Position numbers and translations under genes: made by a program. From the NCBI GenBank assembly GCA_003427395.1, contig BFEA01000380.1:490119-533496 (forward strand): DNA of 43,378 bases, in the 5' to 3' direction. Source of the DNA: Chara braunii (taxonomy: Eukaryota; Streptophyta; Charophyceae; Charales; Characeae). Within the stretch, counting starts at the first letter, position 1, and every line of letters starts with the position of its first letter. Shown here piece after piece: positions 30,241 to 40,153 of the stretch. Under the pieces are notes generated by a model, which saw nothing but the letters and a program-made list of their open reading frames with translations, ran no database searches and was not told the origin of the DNA.

Positions 30241-30274
<34 letters not shown>
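30228..30274. repeat. (TTC)n microsatellite
   Basis: About 14 TTC units with one TCC interruption. Confidence 0.97.
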
Positions 30275-30511
30275 TTAATTAAAGCCCAGGGTGTTGTAGA
30301 GGCCAAGGACTAGACCCACAGTGATAGCTGGCAGCAGCAGCCGATGGGTGTCTTCATGGCATGCCATGCCCAAGGGCAATACGGGGAGAAATGTCGGCCC
30401 TGGGGACTGGAGAGCTGCCCTGCTGGCTCATTGTCAAGCAGGTGATGATGGGTGTTGGGGCTTCAAAGGAAAACGTTTCTCACCTAGGCTACCAGGCACA
30501 CCCAGTTGGGA

Positions 30512-30658
30512 TTTTTTTTTTTTTTTTTTTTTTTTTAAATAAAACAACCCGAACAGGTGCTAGGGATGCTGGTACGAGCAGGCACCACTAGCACTATCGG
30601 GGGGCCCCCCATCTATTGGTGGGGAGCAGCACCTGCTGGAAAACGGGTCCAGCGTCCC
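30512..30658 (-). mobile_element. Retroposon 3' tail, copy R7
   Basis: Minus-strand tail with a 25-nt poly(A), the 38-nt hairpin (30557-30594, arms GTGCTAGGGATG / CACCACTAGCAC) and the shared motif with CTGGA-CCCGTTT-TCCAG. It is the most complete short copy apart from R4. Confidence 0.85.
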
Positions 30659-30764
30659 TGAACATTGTGGTTGTTTATATGAATGGACGTGATTGTAGCA
30701 GTATTATTAGTTAAGATAAACCCTTAAACCCTAATGACTGTCCATCTTCCTATTGCCCGGGGTG

Positions 30765-31056
30765 CAGTCTTTTGGACTGCTGTGACAGTTGGATGTGTAT
30801 TGTGTAACTGTGGGGCTGATGTGGGGTGGGTCCACCACCCCCTGTCCCCTCCCTCCCAAAACCCATGATGTCTTGTGCAGTGCTGTGACCGTGTGAGGTG
30901 TATTGTGTAAATATGAAGCTGATGTGGGGTGGCGGAACCCCTCCCTCCCAAAACCCATAGTGCTCTGACAATGTGAGGTGTACTGTGTAAGTCTTAAACT
31001 GATGTGATGTGGGGTGGCTTCCGCCCCCCCCTACTCCCTCCCTCCCAAAACCCATG
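30765..31056. repeat. About 95-105-bp tandem repeat (3 units)
   Basis: Each unit has TGTGTAA, CTGATGTGGGGTGG, and CCCTCCCTCCCAAAACCCAT at its end. Ends fall near 30867, 30959 and 31053. G/C-rich pyrimidine tracts alternate with TG-rich parts. Confidence 0.85.
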
Positions 31057-31441
31057 GCCGACATGTGCATCCGTCTGTTCCCCGCCATCGCTTGATCCTT
31101 GGCCCGCCATTGCAGCTGCTCGGGGAATGTGTCTTCCCTGCCAGGTCGTTTTGTGTCTGTTTTGTTGCACTATGTATGAATCCTGAATAGTCGTTTTTGT
31201 ATGTTAATCTTGTTTTATATTTGTTTTGTAATTCACACTTGTGCGTGCACTCCGCATGTGCTCCAATTATATTTATGTCAAATTATGTGTGATATTTTAT
31301 TATTGGATCTATTCCTACTCTTTTCAGTGCGGTGGAGTGTTCATGGAGTTCTTCAGGGGAGGGGGAGAGGAGGAAGAGAGGAGGGAACGGCATTAGGGTG
31401 GAGACAGGAGGGATCAGGGCAGGTCAAAGGATCGAATCAGA
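31057..31441. other. No gene recognised
   Basis: AT-rich middle (31190-31310) then purine-rich sequence. No feature is seen. Confidence 0.5.
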
Positions 31442-31552
31442 CTACCTTCTTCCCCCGAACATAACGCACCCTAAAAATGAATGTATACAAGCTATATTTC
31501 CAGCCAGATACGGCCAAAATGAGGGTGCGTTGTGTTTGGGGGAAGACAGTAG
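31442..31552. mobile_element. MITE of the CTTCCCC family, copy C2
   Basis: 111 bp. The left end CTACCTTCTTCCCCCGAACA pairs with the right end, whose complement is CTACTGTCTTCCCCCAAACA; similarity runs to about 31 bp with four mismatches (through ACGCACCCT). It is the cleanest copy of this family. No coding capacity. Confidence 0.85.
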
Positions 31553-31781
31553 GCAGACGGCCGGCCATGGGGCACTATACCATCCCGTGGGTCTTCCCCA
31601 ATCGCCATGCTTGCAGTGCACTTCCTTCGTTGTTTGTTTGCTGCGGTCGAGTCTAGCAGTCTCTCTAGGATTTTTTATATATATTTTTTTAAAAACTCTA
31701 GGACTTGTTAAAATTTATTTTTATTTTTCAACCCGTTGGTCAAGCTTTTCTGCACCTACCAAATCGGCCCAAATGCGGGCT

Positions 31782-31805
31782 CTTTTTTTTTTTTTTTTTT
31801 TTTTT
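31782..31805. repeat. T homopolymer
   Basis: A run of about 23 T without the retroposon motif next to it. Confidence 0.95.
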
Positions 31806-31921
31806 AATCTCAGTGTGTTCTTTTTGTTTCTTCTGAGGGGAGGATGCGGTTACAAATGATGGGGCTTTTCAGTGTGTGGGGGCTGCCTGGGACCCCGTCA
31901 CAAACAGATATATATATATAT

Positions 31922-32063
31922 CGTCACAAACAGAACTGCCCTGTAAAACCGTAGGCAGATAGAGAGAAGAGGACAACAAACGAGGGGCTGTGACAAACTG
32001 TTTCGTCGGAGTTTCACCGACTCATCAGGAGGCTGAACCCATAGCGGGCAGCTCTGTTTGACA
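31922..32063. mobile_element. Small MITE inserted in a TA repeat
   Basis: The left end CGTCACAAACAGAACTGCCC is inverted at the right as the complement of GGGCAGCTCTGTTTGAC, with one gap and one mismatch. Both ends touch (TA)n tracts (31909-31920, 32064-32075), which fits insertion into TA-rich sequence. CGTCACAAACAG also occurs just before the left TA tract (31896-31907). Confidence 0.6.
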
Positions 32064-32347
32064 ATATATATATATAAAACAAAGAAAACGAATCGCAAGA
32101 GTTAACAATTCTCCGAGAACTGGCTTGGTGTTCCAAGGAAGGGTCTGCCATAAATCTAGGGGGAAGTGGCAACATTGGAGGGGATTCACCTGTGGTTCAA
32201 TGATTGGCCTAAGGATATTATACCCCTTTTTTCCCAATGATGCCGCCCCCTCAGAGTAGCCATCCTGGTTCGGTGTGGATGAAAGTATGTGCCCCCATCC
32301 TCCCACTTTCTAGTTCTTCCTAGTAGAGTTATCGGTGCCAATCATGC

Positions 32348-32462
32348 CTACCGTCTTCCCCTAACACAACGCACCCTCATTTTTTGACTGTATCGGGCCT
32401 GAAACATACCTTGCATATGTTCATTTTCAGGATGCGTTATGTTCGGGGAAAGATGGCGTTAG
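32348..32462. mobile_element. MITE of the CTTCCCC family, copy C3
   Basis: The left end CTACCGTCTTCCCCTAACAC matches the inverted right end (CTAACGCCATCTTTCCCCGA, then ACATAACGCATCCT). It has the ACGCACCCT string of C2. Confidence 0.8.
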
Positions 32463-32692
32463 AAGCTTGGTGTGTACCATGTTTCTTTCCTTGAATGAAA
32501 GCTACTTCAAAAAAAAAACAACCAGGGAAAATATAAGGGCCAGAGGGGAGAGGGAGAAAAGGGGGGGGGGGGGGAAATGAAAAAGAAAGGGGGCATGTGG
32601 ATCTCAGTAAAACCAAAAAAAAAGAAGAGAGAGAGAGCACTTCTGAATTTGGTAGCGAAGTGGTCTGTGGTCATAAATTGTGGTGTGTAAAT
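32463..32692. other. Homopolymer-rich spacer
   Basis: A runs near 32509-32518 and G runs near 32562-32574. No gene. Confidence 0.5.
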
Positions 32693-32808
32693 CCCCGCGT
32701 CTTTCCCCGAATAGAACGTACGGTAATTATAATTGCTGTACTTGGCACACCCTTCAGTCTAGATACAGCTGTAATGACCGTACGTTTTGATTTGCGTGAA
32801 GATGGTAG
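32693..32808. mobile_element. MITE of the CTTCCCC family, copy C4
   Basis: CTTTCCCCGAATAGAACGTACGG on the left, complemented by CCGTACGTTTTGATTTGCG then GAAGATGG on the right. The middle has AGTCTAGATACAGCTGTAAT as in C1 and C5. Confidence 0.7.
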
Positions 32809-32977
32809 GCTACTGGCTGACGGTAAGCAATGATGTTCATCCAACATGTCAACTGCATGAAGATGGTAGGCCACTGGGCCCATTTCCCAGTACCTACTTC
32901 TCAAGTTCTCACCAGTGCAATTTGGTGCATTTGTTTGAAAGAAAAGAGAAAACTAGCCCTTAGCGTGAATGCACAAG

Positions 32978-32981
<4 letters not shown>

Positions 32982-33041
<60 letters not shown>

Positions 33042-33099
33042 GTCACAGGGAAATAGAAAGACACTCACACACACACACAGACATACAAGGAAATAGAAA

Positions 33100-33133
<34 letters not shown>
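32982..33133. repeat. (CA)n microsatellite cluster
   Basis: Three CA runs: 32982-33039, 33067-33080 and 33102-33133, separated by short GGAAATAGAAAGAC spacers. The spacer is duplicated. Confidence 0.97.
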
Positions 33134-33134
<1 letters not shown>

Positions 33135-33261
33135 GCAGTTTTGTGTGTCTTTCTCTTTCTTTGTATGACATTGTCCTTCTTCATGTATTTTTAATCTGTA
33201 CTTTGTGTGGCCGGGTGAGTACCTTTAACGAATGCTAAACAGTCAGTACTGGGTTGTTTGG

Positions 33262-33455
33262 GATGCCTGTAACACTATTCTGGGGGCCGCTTTGTTCATG
33301 ATGTCGGTGCTGTCCGTTTCTAGTAGATTGAGGAAGATTTCCCTTGCCTCCTGCCTGTGCAATGGTCTCTTTTCCATGGTGATCTGACCGCGCCTCTTCC
33401 AGATCGTCCATAGAATGTACTGCCTTATTTGCTGGAAGATGCGCTTCTAGAAACT
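33262..33455 (-). pseudogene. LINE C-terminal fragment
   Basis: On the minus strand a frame reads QIRQYILWTIWKRRGQITME then EAREIFLNLLE. This aligns with AVLWALWRGRCSFKMEG of the LINE at 20721-24447 and VPWAIWCRRCTLTIEG of the LINE at 4606. It is too short to be active. Confidence 0.55.
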
Positions 33456-33499
33456 TGAGGATGCCATCTCCTTGGGAGGTGGAATCCTAGGAGTAGGGT

Positions 33500-33624
33500 G
33501 GCCCTAGGTCGTCAGAGGAGAAAGAGCATCAATAGGGAGCACGGAAGGTCCAAGGGAGGCATCTTATTGGGGTCAACTGCTCAAGCTGTGGCAGGATATC
33601 TTCCCGGCCAGAATCGAAGGCATC
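33500..33624 (+). pseudogene. LINE internal fragment interrupted by R8
   Basis: One frame reads ASYWGQLLKLWQDIFPARI and stops at the poly(T) of R8. The same peptide with small changes occurs at 33863 (QLLKLWQDIFPARI). The two DNA copies share about 52 bp with four mismatches, so this is a diverged duplication, not a fresh target duplication of R8. Confidence 0.5.
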
Positions 33625-33765
33625 TTTTTTTTTTTTTTTTTTTTTTTTTGGACAAATGCTCCAGTCTATTCGTTGGGGGCAGCACGTGCTGGGAACCGGG
33701 CCCAGCGTCCCATATAGAGTTGCACAAGTCATTTGATATGCCGGGGCCATTACCCGGCTTCGGCT
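33625..33765 (-). mobile_element. Retroposon 3' tail, copy R8
   Basis: Minus-strand copy with a 25-nt poly(A), CTGGG-CCCGGTT-CCCAG, the palindrome CAGCACGTGCTG, and a far hairpin GCCGGG-TAATGG-CCCCGGC. It is the clearest member of the CTGGG subfamily. Confidence 0.85.
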
Positions 33766-33862
33766 GAGAATCAATCTGAGAACTATTGAAGAAATTCAAG
33801 AGAATTAAAGGAGAGGTTAAAAAACTATGAATGACTACTCACCTCTTTTCGAATGCTCATGG

Positions 33863-33988
33863 GTTCAACTACTCAAGCTCTGGCAGGATATCTTCCCGGC
33901 CAGAATCAAAGAGCCGTTCACAAGAGAGGAAGTACTCCGCCAGGCCCTCTTTTGCAACACGAGAATCCGGGCCGTACAAGTCCGTGGG
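33863..33988 (+). pseudogene. LINE internal fragment
   Basis: The frame reads QLLKLWQDIFPARIKEPF then TREEVLRQALFCNTRIR, which resembles the RT-to-knuckle segment of LINEs (LRQxLFxNxRIR). It runs directly into the left arm of the foldback at 33991. Confidence 0.55.
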
Positions 33989-33990
33989 CC

Positions 33991-34267
33991 TGTTGGTTCC
34001 TTTCAGTACCTCTCTGAGATCCCTGGCTGTCTTCCACCTCCCCTCGTCCTCTGCCCACTGAACCCAGAAATGTTTGATTTGCCAAACTCCATGCTCTACC
34101 CAAATTCCCCACGTGGTATCTCTTGCCGCTCACTCTGTCAGCAAGAGACACCAATTCGGGAACTTGGGTAGAGCATAGAGTTTCGCAAATAAAACATCTC
34201 TGGGGGGAGGACGAGAGGAGGTGGAAGACAGCCAGGGAGCTCAGAGAGGAACTGAACGGAAGCCACA
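33991..34267. repeat. Long foldback of two opposed LINE copies
   Basis: Left arm 33991-34125 and right arm 34141-34267 are inverted copies with a 15-nt loop and about 85 percent identity. Both arms encode the same LINE peptide in their own direction: left (minus) QIKHFWVQW...RWKTARDLREVL, right (plus) QIKHLWGEDERRWKTARELREEL. So the arms are diverged coding copies, not a simple palindrome. A transcript would form a long imperfect hairpin. Confidence 0.85.
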
Positions 34268-34407
34268 GGCCCACATACTTTTGGAAAATCCCAATCACCT
34301 CCGACTAGTATCCATCCCACAAGAGTGGATGGAGCTGCTACGAAGGAAACTTCAGTGGGCACTTGGCGATTGGGCCACATGGCAGCAGGAGGAATAACCA
34401 CGGGCAG
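34163..34407 (+). pseudogene. LINE middle-region fragment
   Basis: Begins in the foldback's right arm (VEHRVSQIKHLW), then after a frameshift continues as NHLRLVSIPQEWMELLRRKL and GDWATWQQEE to a TAA near 34400. The pattern matches the region between the RT and the zinc knuckle of the longer LINE (GIKRIKDIWDTNKKGW...). Confidence 0.6.
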
Positions 34408-34471
34408 CCTTCAGCATTTGGAATCAGGAGCCGGCTAGGACGGAGTGGTTAAATGCACCCACAAAGCACCA

Positions 34472-34548
34472 CTACCTCCTTCCCCTGAATCTCTTTCAGT
34501 CTAAATACAGCTATAAGGACCGTACGTTGTATTCGGGGGAAGAAGGTA
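34472..34548. mobile_element. MITE of the CTTCCCC family, copy C5 (short)
   Basis: CTACCTCCTTCCCCTGAAT on the left and the complement of TATTCGGGGGAAGAAGGTA on the right; the left arm is internally deleted. The middle has AAATACAGCTATAAGGACCG. It is inserted within the LINE pieces. Confidence 0.65.
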
Positions 34549-34614
34549 ACCTCGGAGTCCCAGATAAGACATCCAAAACACCGATCACCATTCAACAACA
34601 GCAGTTGTGCAAAG

Positions 34615-34972
34615 TGTGAGTGGTAGAAACAAAGGAATTCACAATCTTTTGCGTGTCCACCGCCGTGGTGGAGAATTTGGAAGCGGACCCGGGGGAATGG
34701 GCTTGGGACATCAGAGGAGGAAGATTGTTGGTAGCCAAGAGGATCAACATCCTAAACTATCCCACTCGAATTGGTTATCGACTGAGAAGGTCCTCCCACC
34801 CCCTGGCGGCAACACTTTCCAAGCGCTGGAAGAATAGAGTGGGGGTCTCACCAGAGCAACTACCCAGAAAAGAGAATCGGCCTGGATGCTGATCAACAAC
34901 ATACACATCGGACGGGTCAAGAGCATGCAGTGGCTGATAGTACACGTGGTGCTACCAGTGGAATGACCATAG
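34615..34972 (+). pseudogene. LINE fragment before the zinc knuckle
   Basis: The frame reads VVENLEADPGEWAWDIRGG then RIGYRLRRSSHPLAATLSKRW, aligning with IQKLRIDPGEWRWRI... of the minus LINE at 5050-5409. After a frameshift near 34870 it continues RVKSMQWLIVHVVLPVE (compare KLASLQWQLEHRCLP). It ends at a TGA before the knuckle cysteines. Confidence 0.7.
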
Positions 34973-35232
34973 GAGCAGAACACAGAGGGACCCCGCCAAC
35001 ACATTATGCAGAGTACCAGAAACAATGCTACACTGTCCTGTCTTCTGGCATGCCCAGAGGTAATTAGCCTATTGGACTCCGAAGGCTTAACACTCTCTGG
35101 GGACAAATCGCAGCAGTTGCATTCCTGCGTCTCCTTGCTCTTTTTGGTTTCTGTGTTGTCGTTTTTTCCTTTGCTGCCCCGTCACGGTGCTGTTTGTCTG
35201 CCCACGCGCCTCCCCCATGCCCTTCGGCCTAT
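34973..35232. other. No gene recognised
   Basis: Spacer between the LINE fragment and the Harbinger element. The TAT at 35230-35232 is the left target duplication. Confidence 0.6.
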
Positions 35233-35257
35233 GGGCCTCGTCAGACACTCCTCGGGC
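35233..35257 (+). repeat. Harbinger left terminal inverted repeat
   Basis: Starts GGGCCTCGTCAGACACTC; followed by subterminal CCTCGGGG and CCTGAGG strings at 35256-35275 and 35327-35361. Confidence 0.9.
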
Positions 35258-35848
35258 CGTCCTCGGGGCCTGAGGAAATTTTCTTTCCGTCGCCCGAGAA
35301 AATTCCCGCCGTCGTTCCACTCATCCTCGGAATGGTCCCCTGAGGACAATTCCTCGGGGGCTCCCGTGGCCAGTTTCATATATCGACAAGCCGACGTTGG
35401 GGGGGGAGAGGGGGGGGGGAGGGTGGTCCAACGAGCTATGCGCCGACGTCGTTGGTCCAGTTCGGGTGGGCTTCGCAAAATCGAAAGTCGGCGGCCTTCA
35501 AAAAAATGAGGGCATTGGAAAAGGCGCGCAGTGCCAGATTCGAATTTCAAAATTCGAATTCGGGCATGCGAGTGACGGCGCGCCGTGGCCGTCCCTTGCA
35601 GCTGACGGCAGCAACGTTCCTCGGCGGAAGCATTTGGGTACAGGGTGGCGGCTGCGTGTTGTCGGGCACGGCGAACGTACATGTAGACATCCGAAGCAGC
35701 AGACACGCCGTCACACGATCGCCATTGTTGTCGTCTTTGAAGGCGCACCTTCGTCATCGACGTCTACGCTGTGTACTCCGGTTGTCACTTGCACCATCGC
35801 TGTGCTGTGCCTCGACGCTGGTGGAGTGTTGTGTAGTTTGAGACGTCC

Positions 35849-37188
35849 ATGTCGACAAAAGCAGTCTCGGCGATGGACATGAATGGGGAGCCGGGCCGTG
35901 ACATACTGAGCACGGCGGAGAGGACAGCGGTGGCAGCAGCCGTGAACGTCATCCTTTTCCGGTGTCAGATGGAGAGGAGCGAGGGGAGGATGAGAGCGGC
36001 GGTTTGCGCACGGCGGAAGAAAACGCTGCAGTCCATGAATGTGGAGGGCTTCGACAGCTGCCATTTGCGACGTCGTGCTGCAGGTGTGCTATGCCATGGG
36101 GTGCGAAGCTTTTCCCAGAGCGACGCCCACATGGTGGATAAAGCGACAAACAGGGGGGACGTGGGAGGATCTGCGGCAATGGGACAACTCGACGGCCGAC
36201 TACTTCAAGGAGAAGCTGCGCATGTCGCCACGTGTGTTCCGAGAGATAGCGGAAACTTTGTCTCCATTCCTACAGCGACGTCACACGTGTCACTTTCTAT
36301 AGGCCCTGGGAGCCGTTACAGCCTGACCACATTGTCGCATACACTTTGTACAGGTGGGCGTCAGGGGAGACGTACGAGAGTGGGACATGCAGCTTCGTCA
36401 TTGGCAAATCATCTGGGTTGGTGGCTGTGCGGGACATGACTGTGGCGTTGCTGAGTGCGTAACCCGACAAGATATCGTGGCCTACGTGGTTGCAGAAGGC
36501 CGTCGTCTTGTGCGCTTTTGCTGAAAAGGGTTTCCTGAACTGCCATGGGTGCATCGACTGCACCCACATCTACATCGACAAGCCCGCGAACGCCCCCGGT
36601 GAGGACTACTATGATAGAAAACGTCGTTTCTCCGTCTAGGCGCAAGTGGTCGTCGATCTCAACTTGTGCATGCTCGACGTGTTCGTCGGTTATCCGGGAA
36701 GTTGCCACAACGTCAGGATCATCCACCTGTCCAGTTTATGGGCGCGCACAGAGGCAGGGGAGCTTTTCATTGGGCCACCTGTCATGCTGCCTTTCCAAGT
36801 GCAGACGAACGGGTATTTGCTGGGCAACAACGGTTATCCCCCCTCCGAATGGGTAGTCGTCCCATATGGCGGTCTCGCAGCGCACTAGTCGGAGTTGGGC
36901 TTTGACAACAAGCAGAAGACAGTGAGGGGGGCAGTCGAGAGGGCTTTTGGCAGACTGAAGGGGATGTGGAGGTTGTTCCTTCGCTCCCATAAGATGAACA
37001 TGGACATGTTGCCACAACAGTTCGTCGCCGTGTGCATTCTACACAACATACTAATCGACGCGGGCATCCGATTCGACGACAATGTATTGTGGGAGGTCCG
37101 CCCTGACGGTGTGCGTCGTCCGGTGGATCTTGGGATACACCGGCCCTTGAGGCCGATGTGTATGGAGTCATCAACGGGGATGCGCTGA
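35849..37188 (+). pseudogene. Harbinger DDE transposase, broken
   Basis: The frame from 36039 reads TWWIKRQTGGTWEDLRQW then KEKLRMSPRVFREIAETL, and after a 1-nt frameshift at about 36298 continues to 37188. DDE landmarks: GCIDCTHIYIDKP (first Asp, near 36550), then DYYDRKRRFS, VVDLNLCMLDVFVG and YPGSCHN. The second catalytic position reads LLGNNGYP, where GDxGYP is usual, so Asp is Asn. The Glu is present in VERAFGRLKGMWR (near 36940). Stops lie near 36461 (TAA), 36638 (TAG) and 36886 (TAG); two of these could be CAG to TAG. The N-terminal part from 35849 is in another frame and its start is uncertain. The normal role is DNA cleavage and pasting of the element, in the nucleus. Confidence 0.88.
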
Positions 37189-38315
37189 TTCTGCGGGATG
37201 CACTGACGGAGTGAATGCGTGCGCAGTGAAGACGGCCAGGAGTGCGGAGTGAGTGACGACGATGATGTGCCTGCGGCGAGAAAGTGGCGCAGACGACGCG
37301 GGAAGCCGACGAACAGGTCGTATACCGTACATGAAGGGGTGCTCCCGGTTCCCTCTTCCACCGACGACATCGTGTCGTCATGAAATGGCTGCCCTCCGAT
37401 CTGCCGCCGTTAGGTTGTGGCCTGTTCGTGGCGAAAGACCACGTGTCCTTGAAGGGGTCAACATCCGCATTGGCATCGTTTTGTCTGTCGACTTGTTTTG
37501 TGGATCGGGGTAGTCAATGGCGCGGGAGATGTTTCGCTGTGGGGTCGCGTGCACGAGGCGGCGGGTGTGGCTAGTTACCTTTGGTGTTGTTTTGTTATGT
37601 GCGACCATGAAGAGAGTGTTGTTGGCGCGGGTGGATGGCGATAGTTCAGTCCGACGTCTCCTTGACGGGGGCCGCCTGTGTAGACCCCCGTACGAATACG
37701 GGCCGTACGTACGTACATACGGCTGTACGTACGGGCTCATATGGTAGTACAGACCGTGCGTACGGAAAAAAAGCAAAAACAAAAATTAAAAAAAATCTGA
37801 AAAAAAAAAATGTTATGCAGAAAAATAAACTGAAACACTTTTGCCTAAGGGTCATATTGAAATTCGTTACTAAATTTGAAATAAAAAAAAACAAACGATT
37901 CCTTTTTTTTTTTTTTTTTTTTTTCGTACGGGGCTGTACATATGGCCGTACGATAAACCCCCAGTATGTCGTACGGGGTGCAACACAGGCGACCACGTCA
38001 CGAGCGTGTGCGTGGCGATCGTACTTTAGTTGTAGTACGCTGTCACCACGGGTGAGGTGTCAAGGTCATGGAGTCCATTTCGGAGGTATGTGTTTTGTTT
38101 TCCGAAACTTGGGATTTAACATACTATGACGGCCTTTTTTTTTCAAACTCTGTTGTCTTCTTCTTTTCCAGCGAGTGACAACAAATTCGCAACATCGTGT
38201 GTCATTCATTTCTATTGCGTGTCTTCTCTTCTTCTTTTACGCCCTAATACGCCAATTGAAAAAAAAAAGATTTGCACGACGTCGTGTATCTCATTTGTAT
38301 TGCCGTGTGTCCATC
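37189..38315. other. Convergent intergenic region of Harbinger
   Basis: Lies between the two gene ends. It contains the nested inverted-repeat element at 37674-37991 and T-rich sequence near 38136-38145 and 38170-38240. No other gene is seen. Confidence 0.6.
37674..37991. mobile_element. Nested inverted-repeat element, GTACG-rich ends
   Basis: The left end CGCCTGTGTAGACCCCCGTACG resembles the complement of the right end CGCCTGTGTTGCACCCCGTACG (about 27 bp, imperfect). Further in, both sides have CCGTACG and GTACGTACG strings. The middle is A- and T-rich (polyT at 37900-37924). It is probably a MITE nested in the Harbinger element. Confidence 0.6.
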
Positions 38316-40153
38316 TTACATTTGCAATGTGTTCATTGTTTGTTGCATATTCCCGAACACTGGTATGAACATCCCTGACGTTGCGTAGTGCTTTTTCTGC
38401 ACTTCGACCTCCGCTTCCAACGCCTCGCACTGCCAAATTTGGATGGAGCACTGGCGCTTGTTGGCGCTCTCCATCGTCGACGTCATTAGCGGCTCGTGCT
38501 TCTCCTTGCATTCTTTCATCGCTTCGAAAGTTTGCTGCCTCGTGCTCTTTTTCTTGCCGGACGGGCTACCCGTCGTTTGAGAAGAACCTTTCGTCGACCC
38601 GTCATCGTCGTCGTCGTGCCCTGCACCAGTGTCCCCATCGCCCACAAATTCAGGATCCGCAGAAGAGGCGGACGTTAGACGCACACCACTCGAAGCCCCC
38701 ATGTTGGCGACGTTCTTCGGGTGTATGGTGTGATTCTTGGCGGTCGACCTTAGTATCTCATCGTAAACCGCACGATCCATGTTGAAATTGAAGCCCTTGG
38801 ACATCCTCTCCTTTGCCGACAATTGGGAGAAGTCCTGTTTCCCGAACAAGCCATTGAAATGATGCACCTTTTTGAACTGCTGCATCAAATTGTCCCACTT
38901 CTTCCCCGCACTTATCTACGTCTCTGTCGACACCCACCTTCTTCAACCAATGCACCACATCTAACCACTTCCACTCTCGCGGCTTGGTCCGAGCATAGGC
39001 GTGACCCATCCCCTGCGTATGCGCATCCTGGTCACGTTTAGCGCCGATGAGGGCTAAAAGGTGGTCGACGGACCAGAAGTGTCGACCTCCTTCCGCGTCA
39101 CCGTCATCGTCGGCATCGCTCCCCTTCCCCGCCGCTTTTTTCCCCCGACGACCATTGCGCGCAGACACCTTCATCTTGCCGCCCCTACCTCCCATGCTGT
39201 TTTGTCTGAACGACGAACCTAGCCTGTCCTCCTCCCCACCTTCTCCGTCGTTGTCGTCGTCATCGTGATCGTCCACATCCAGAACTGGTGCCTCCTTTTC
39301 CTTTTCGCGCTCCCCCACACACAGTCGTTGCACCCCCCGAGTTATGGATTCCTCGCGCCCCGAACGGAGCTCCCGCCGGTGTTCTGCCCACACCTCCCTC
39401 GCGTTCCGTTCGTCACCAATATCGTCGAAGCCAGAATTTGTCTGCCCGCATTCGCCACGATGGCGGGCCGCACTCGAACCGGCAGACAGGGGAGACAGAG
39501 ACTGCATCCACTGGGGGCGAGCGCCGAGCGGAGGCACCCCTCGGCATAGACAAGGAGCATAATTGCTGCCTCGGAGGATCCCTGTTGTTTCCTGACGCCT
39601 CCCGAACCAGCGCCTCCCGAACCGGCGCCTCCCGAACCGGCGCTGGAGACTTCGATGATCACACAACAGCTGTCACTTGCCTGCCGCCATTTCCGGGGTG
39701 GGGAGACATGAAGACCGTTCGCGAGGTGGTCGACGACCTCCCACTACAGAGCCCGAACGACAGATTCACGCCGCCATTGCCTTCGTCTCCGCTGAGCCCC
39801 TGCTGGAGGAGTTCGGTGTAGGACTGCAGATACGCGGCGTCACGGCTCCCGCACAACTCTGTAGCCGCCCACTCCTGGGTGGACCCACTTCCCAGCGGCA
39901 CGGTCCGTGACCGTGTCTCATCCGCCTCCTCGTCGGACATATCAGGCAGAGTGTTGTGGTACATGAGCGTACCCAGACCGCTCCGACGGCCTTGAACTCC
40001 TCGATGGGGTTTGGCCAGCCTGCTGGCCACCGCCCTGCTCCCCTGCAGACCTGCAGATCGCCTAGTGCCCCCCCATCCTGACGTCCTTCTGCAAAGGCCG
40101 TCTTTTGCGTGCACGTCGCGGAACGCTACCGAGGATGCACGCATGGAAGACAA
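38316..40153 (-). pseudogene. Harbinger-associated trihelix/Myb-like protein, broken
   Basis: Minus-strand gene in three frames. The N-terminal part (40153-39659) has TQEWAATELCGSRDAAYL and SYTELLQQGL. A middle part (to about 38890) has an Asp-rich linker and the DNA-binding helices HFWSVDHLLALIGAK, REWKWLDVVHWLKKVGV and DKC, with the spaced Trp residues of Myb/SANT or trihelix domains. A 1-nt frameshift near 38900 leads to LMQQFKKVHHFNG, then GFNFNMDRAVYDEI and HTIHPKNVANMGAS. A run of FGRR repeats near 39600-39630 (RRFGRRRFGRR) is unusual. Such proteins usually help the transposase bind and enter the nucleus. The TGA near 39659 and the frameshifts make this copy a pseudogene. Confidence 0.82.

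Noticed and set aside
32830-33238. His/Thr and Cys/Val repeat proteins
   Set aside because: These are translations of the (CA)n microsatellite.
33570-33914. 52-bp direct repeats as a target duplication of tail R8
   Set aside because: Four mismatches and the length are too much for a target duplication; both are LINE coding copies.
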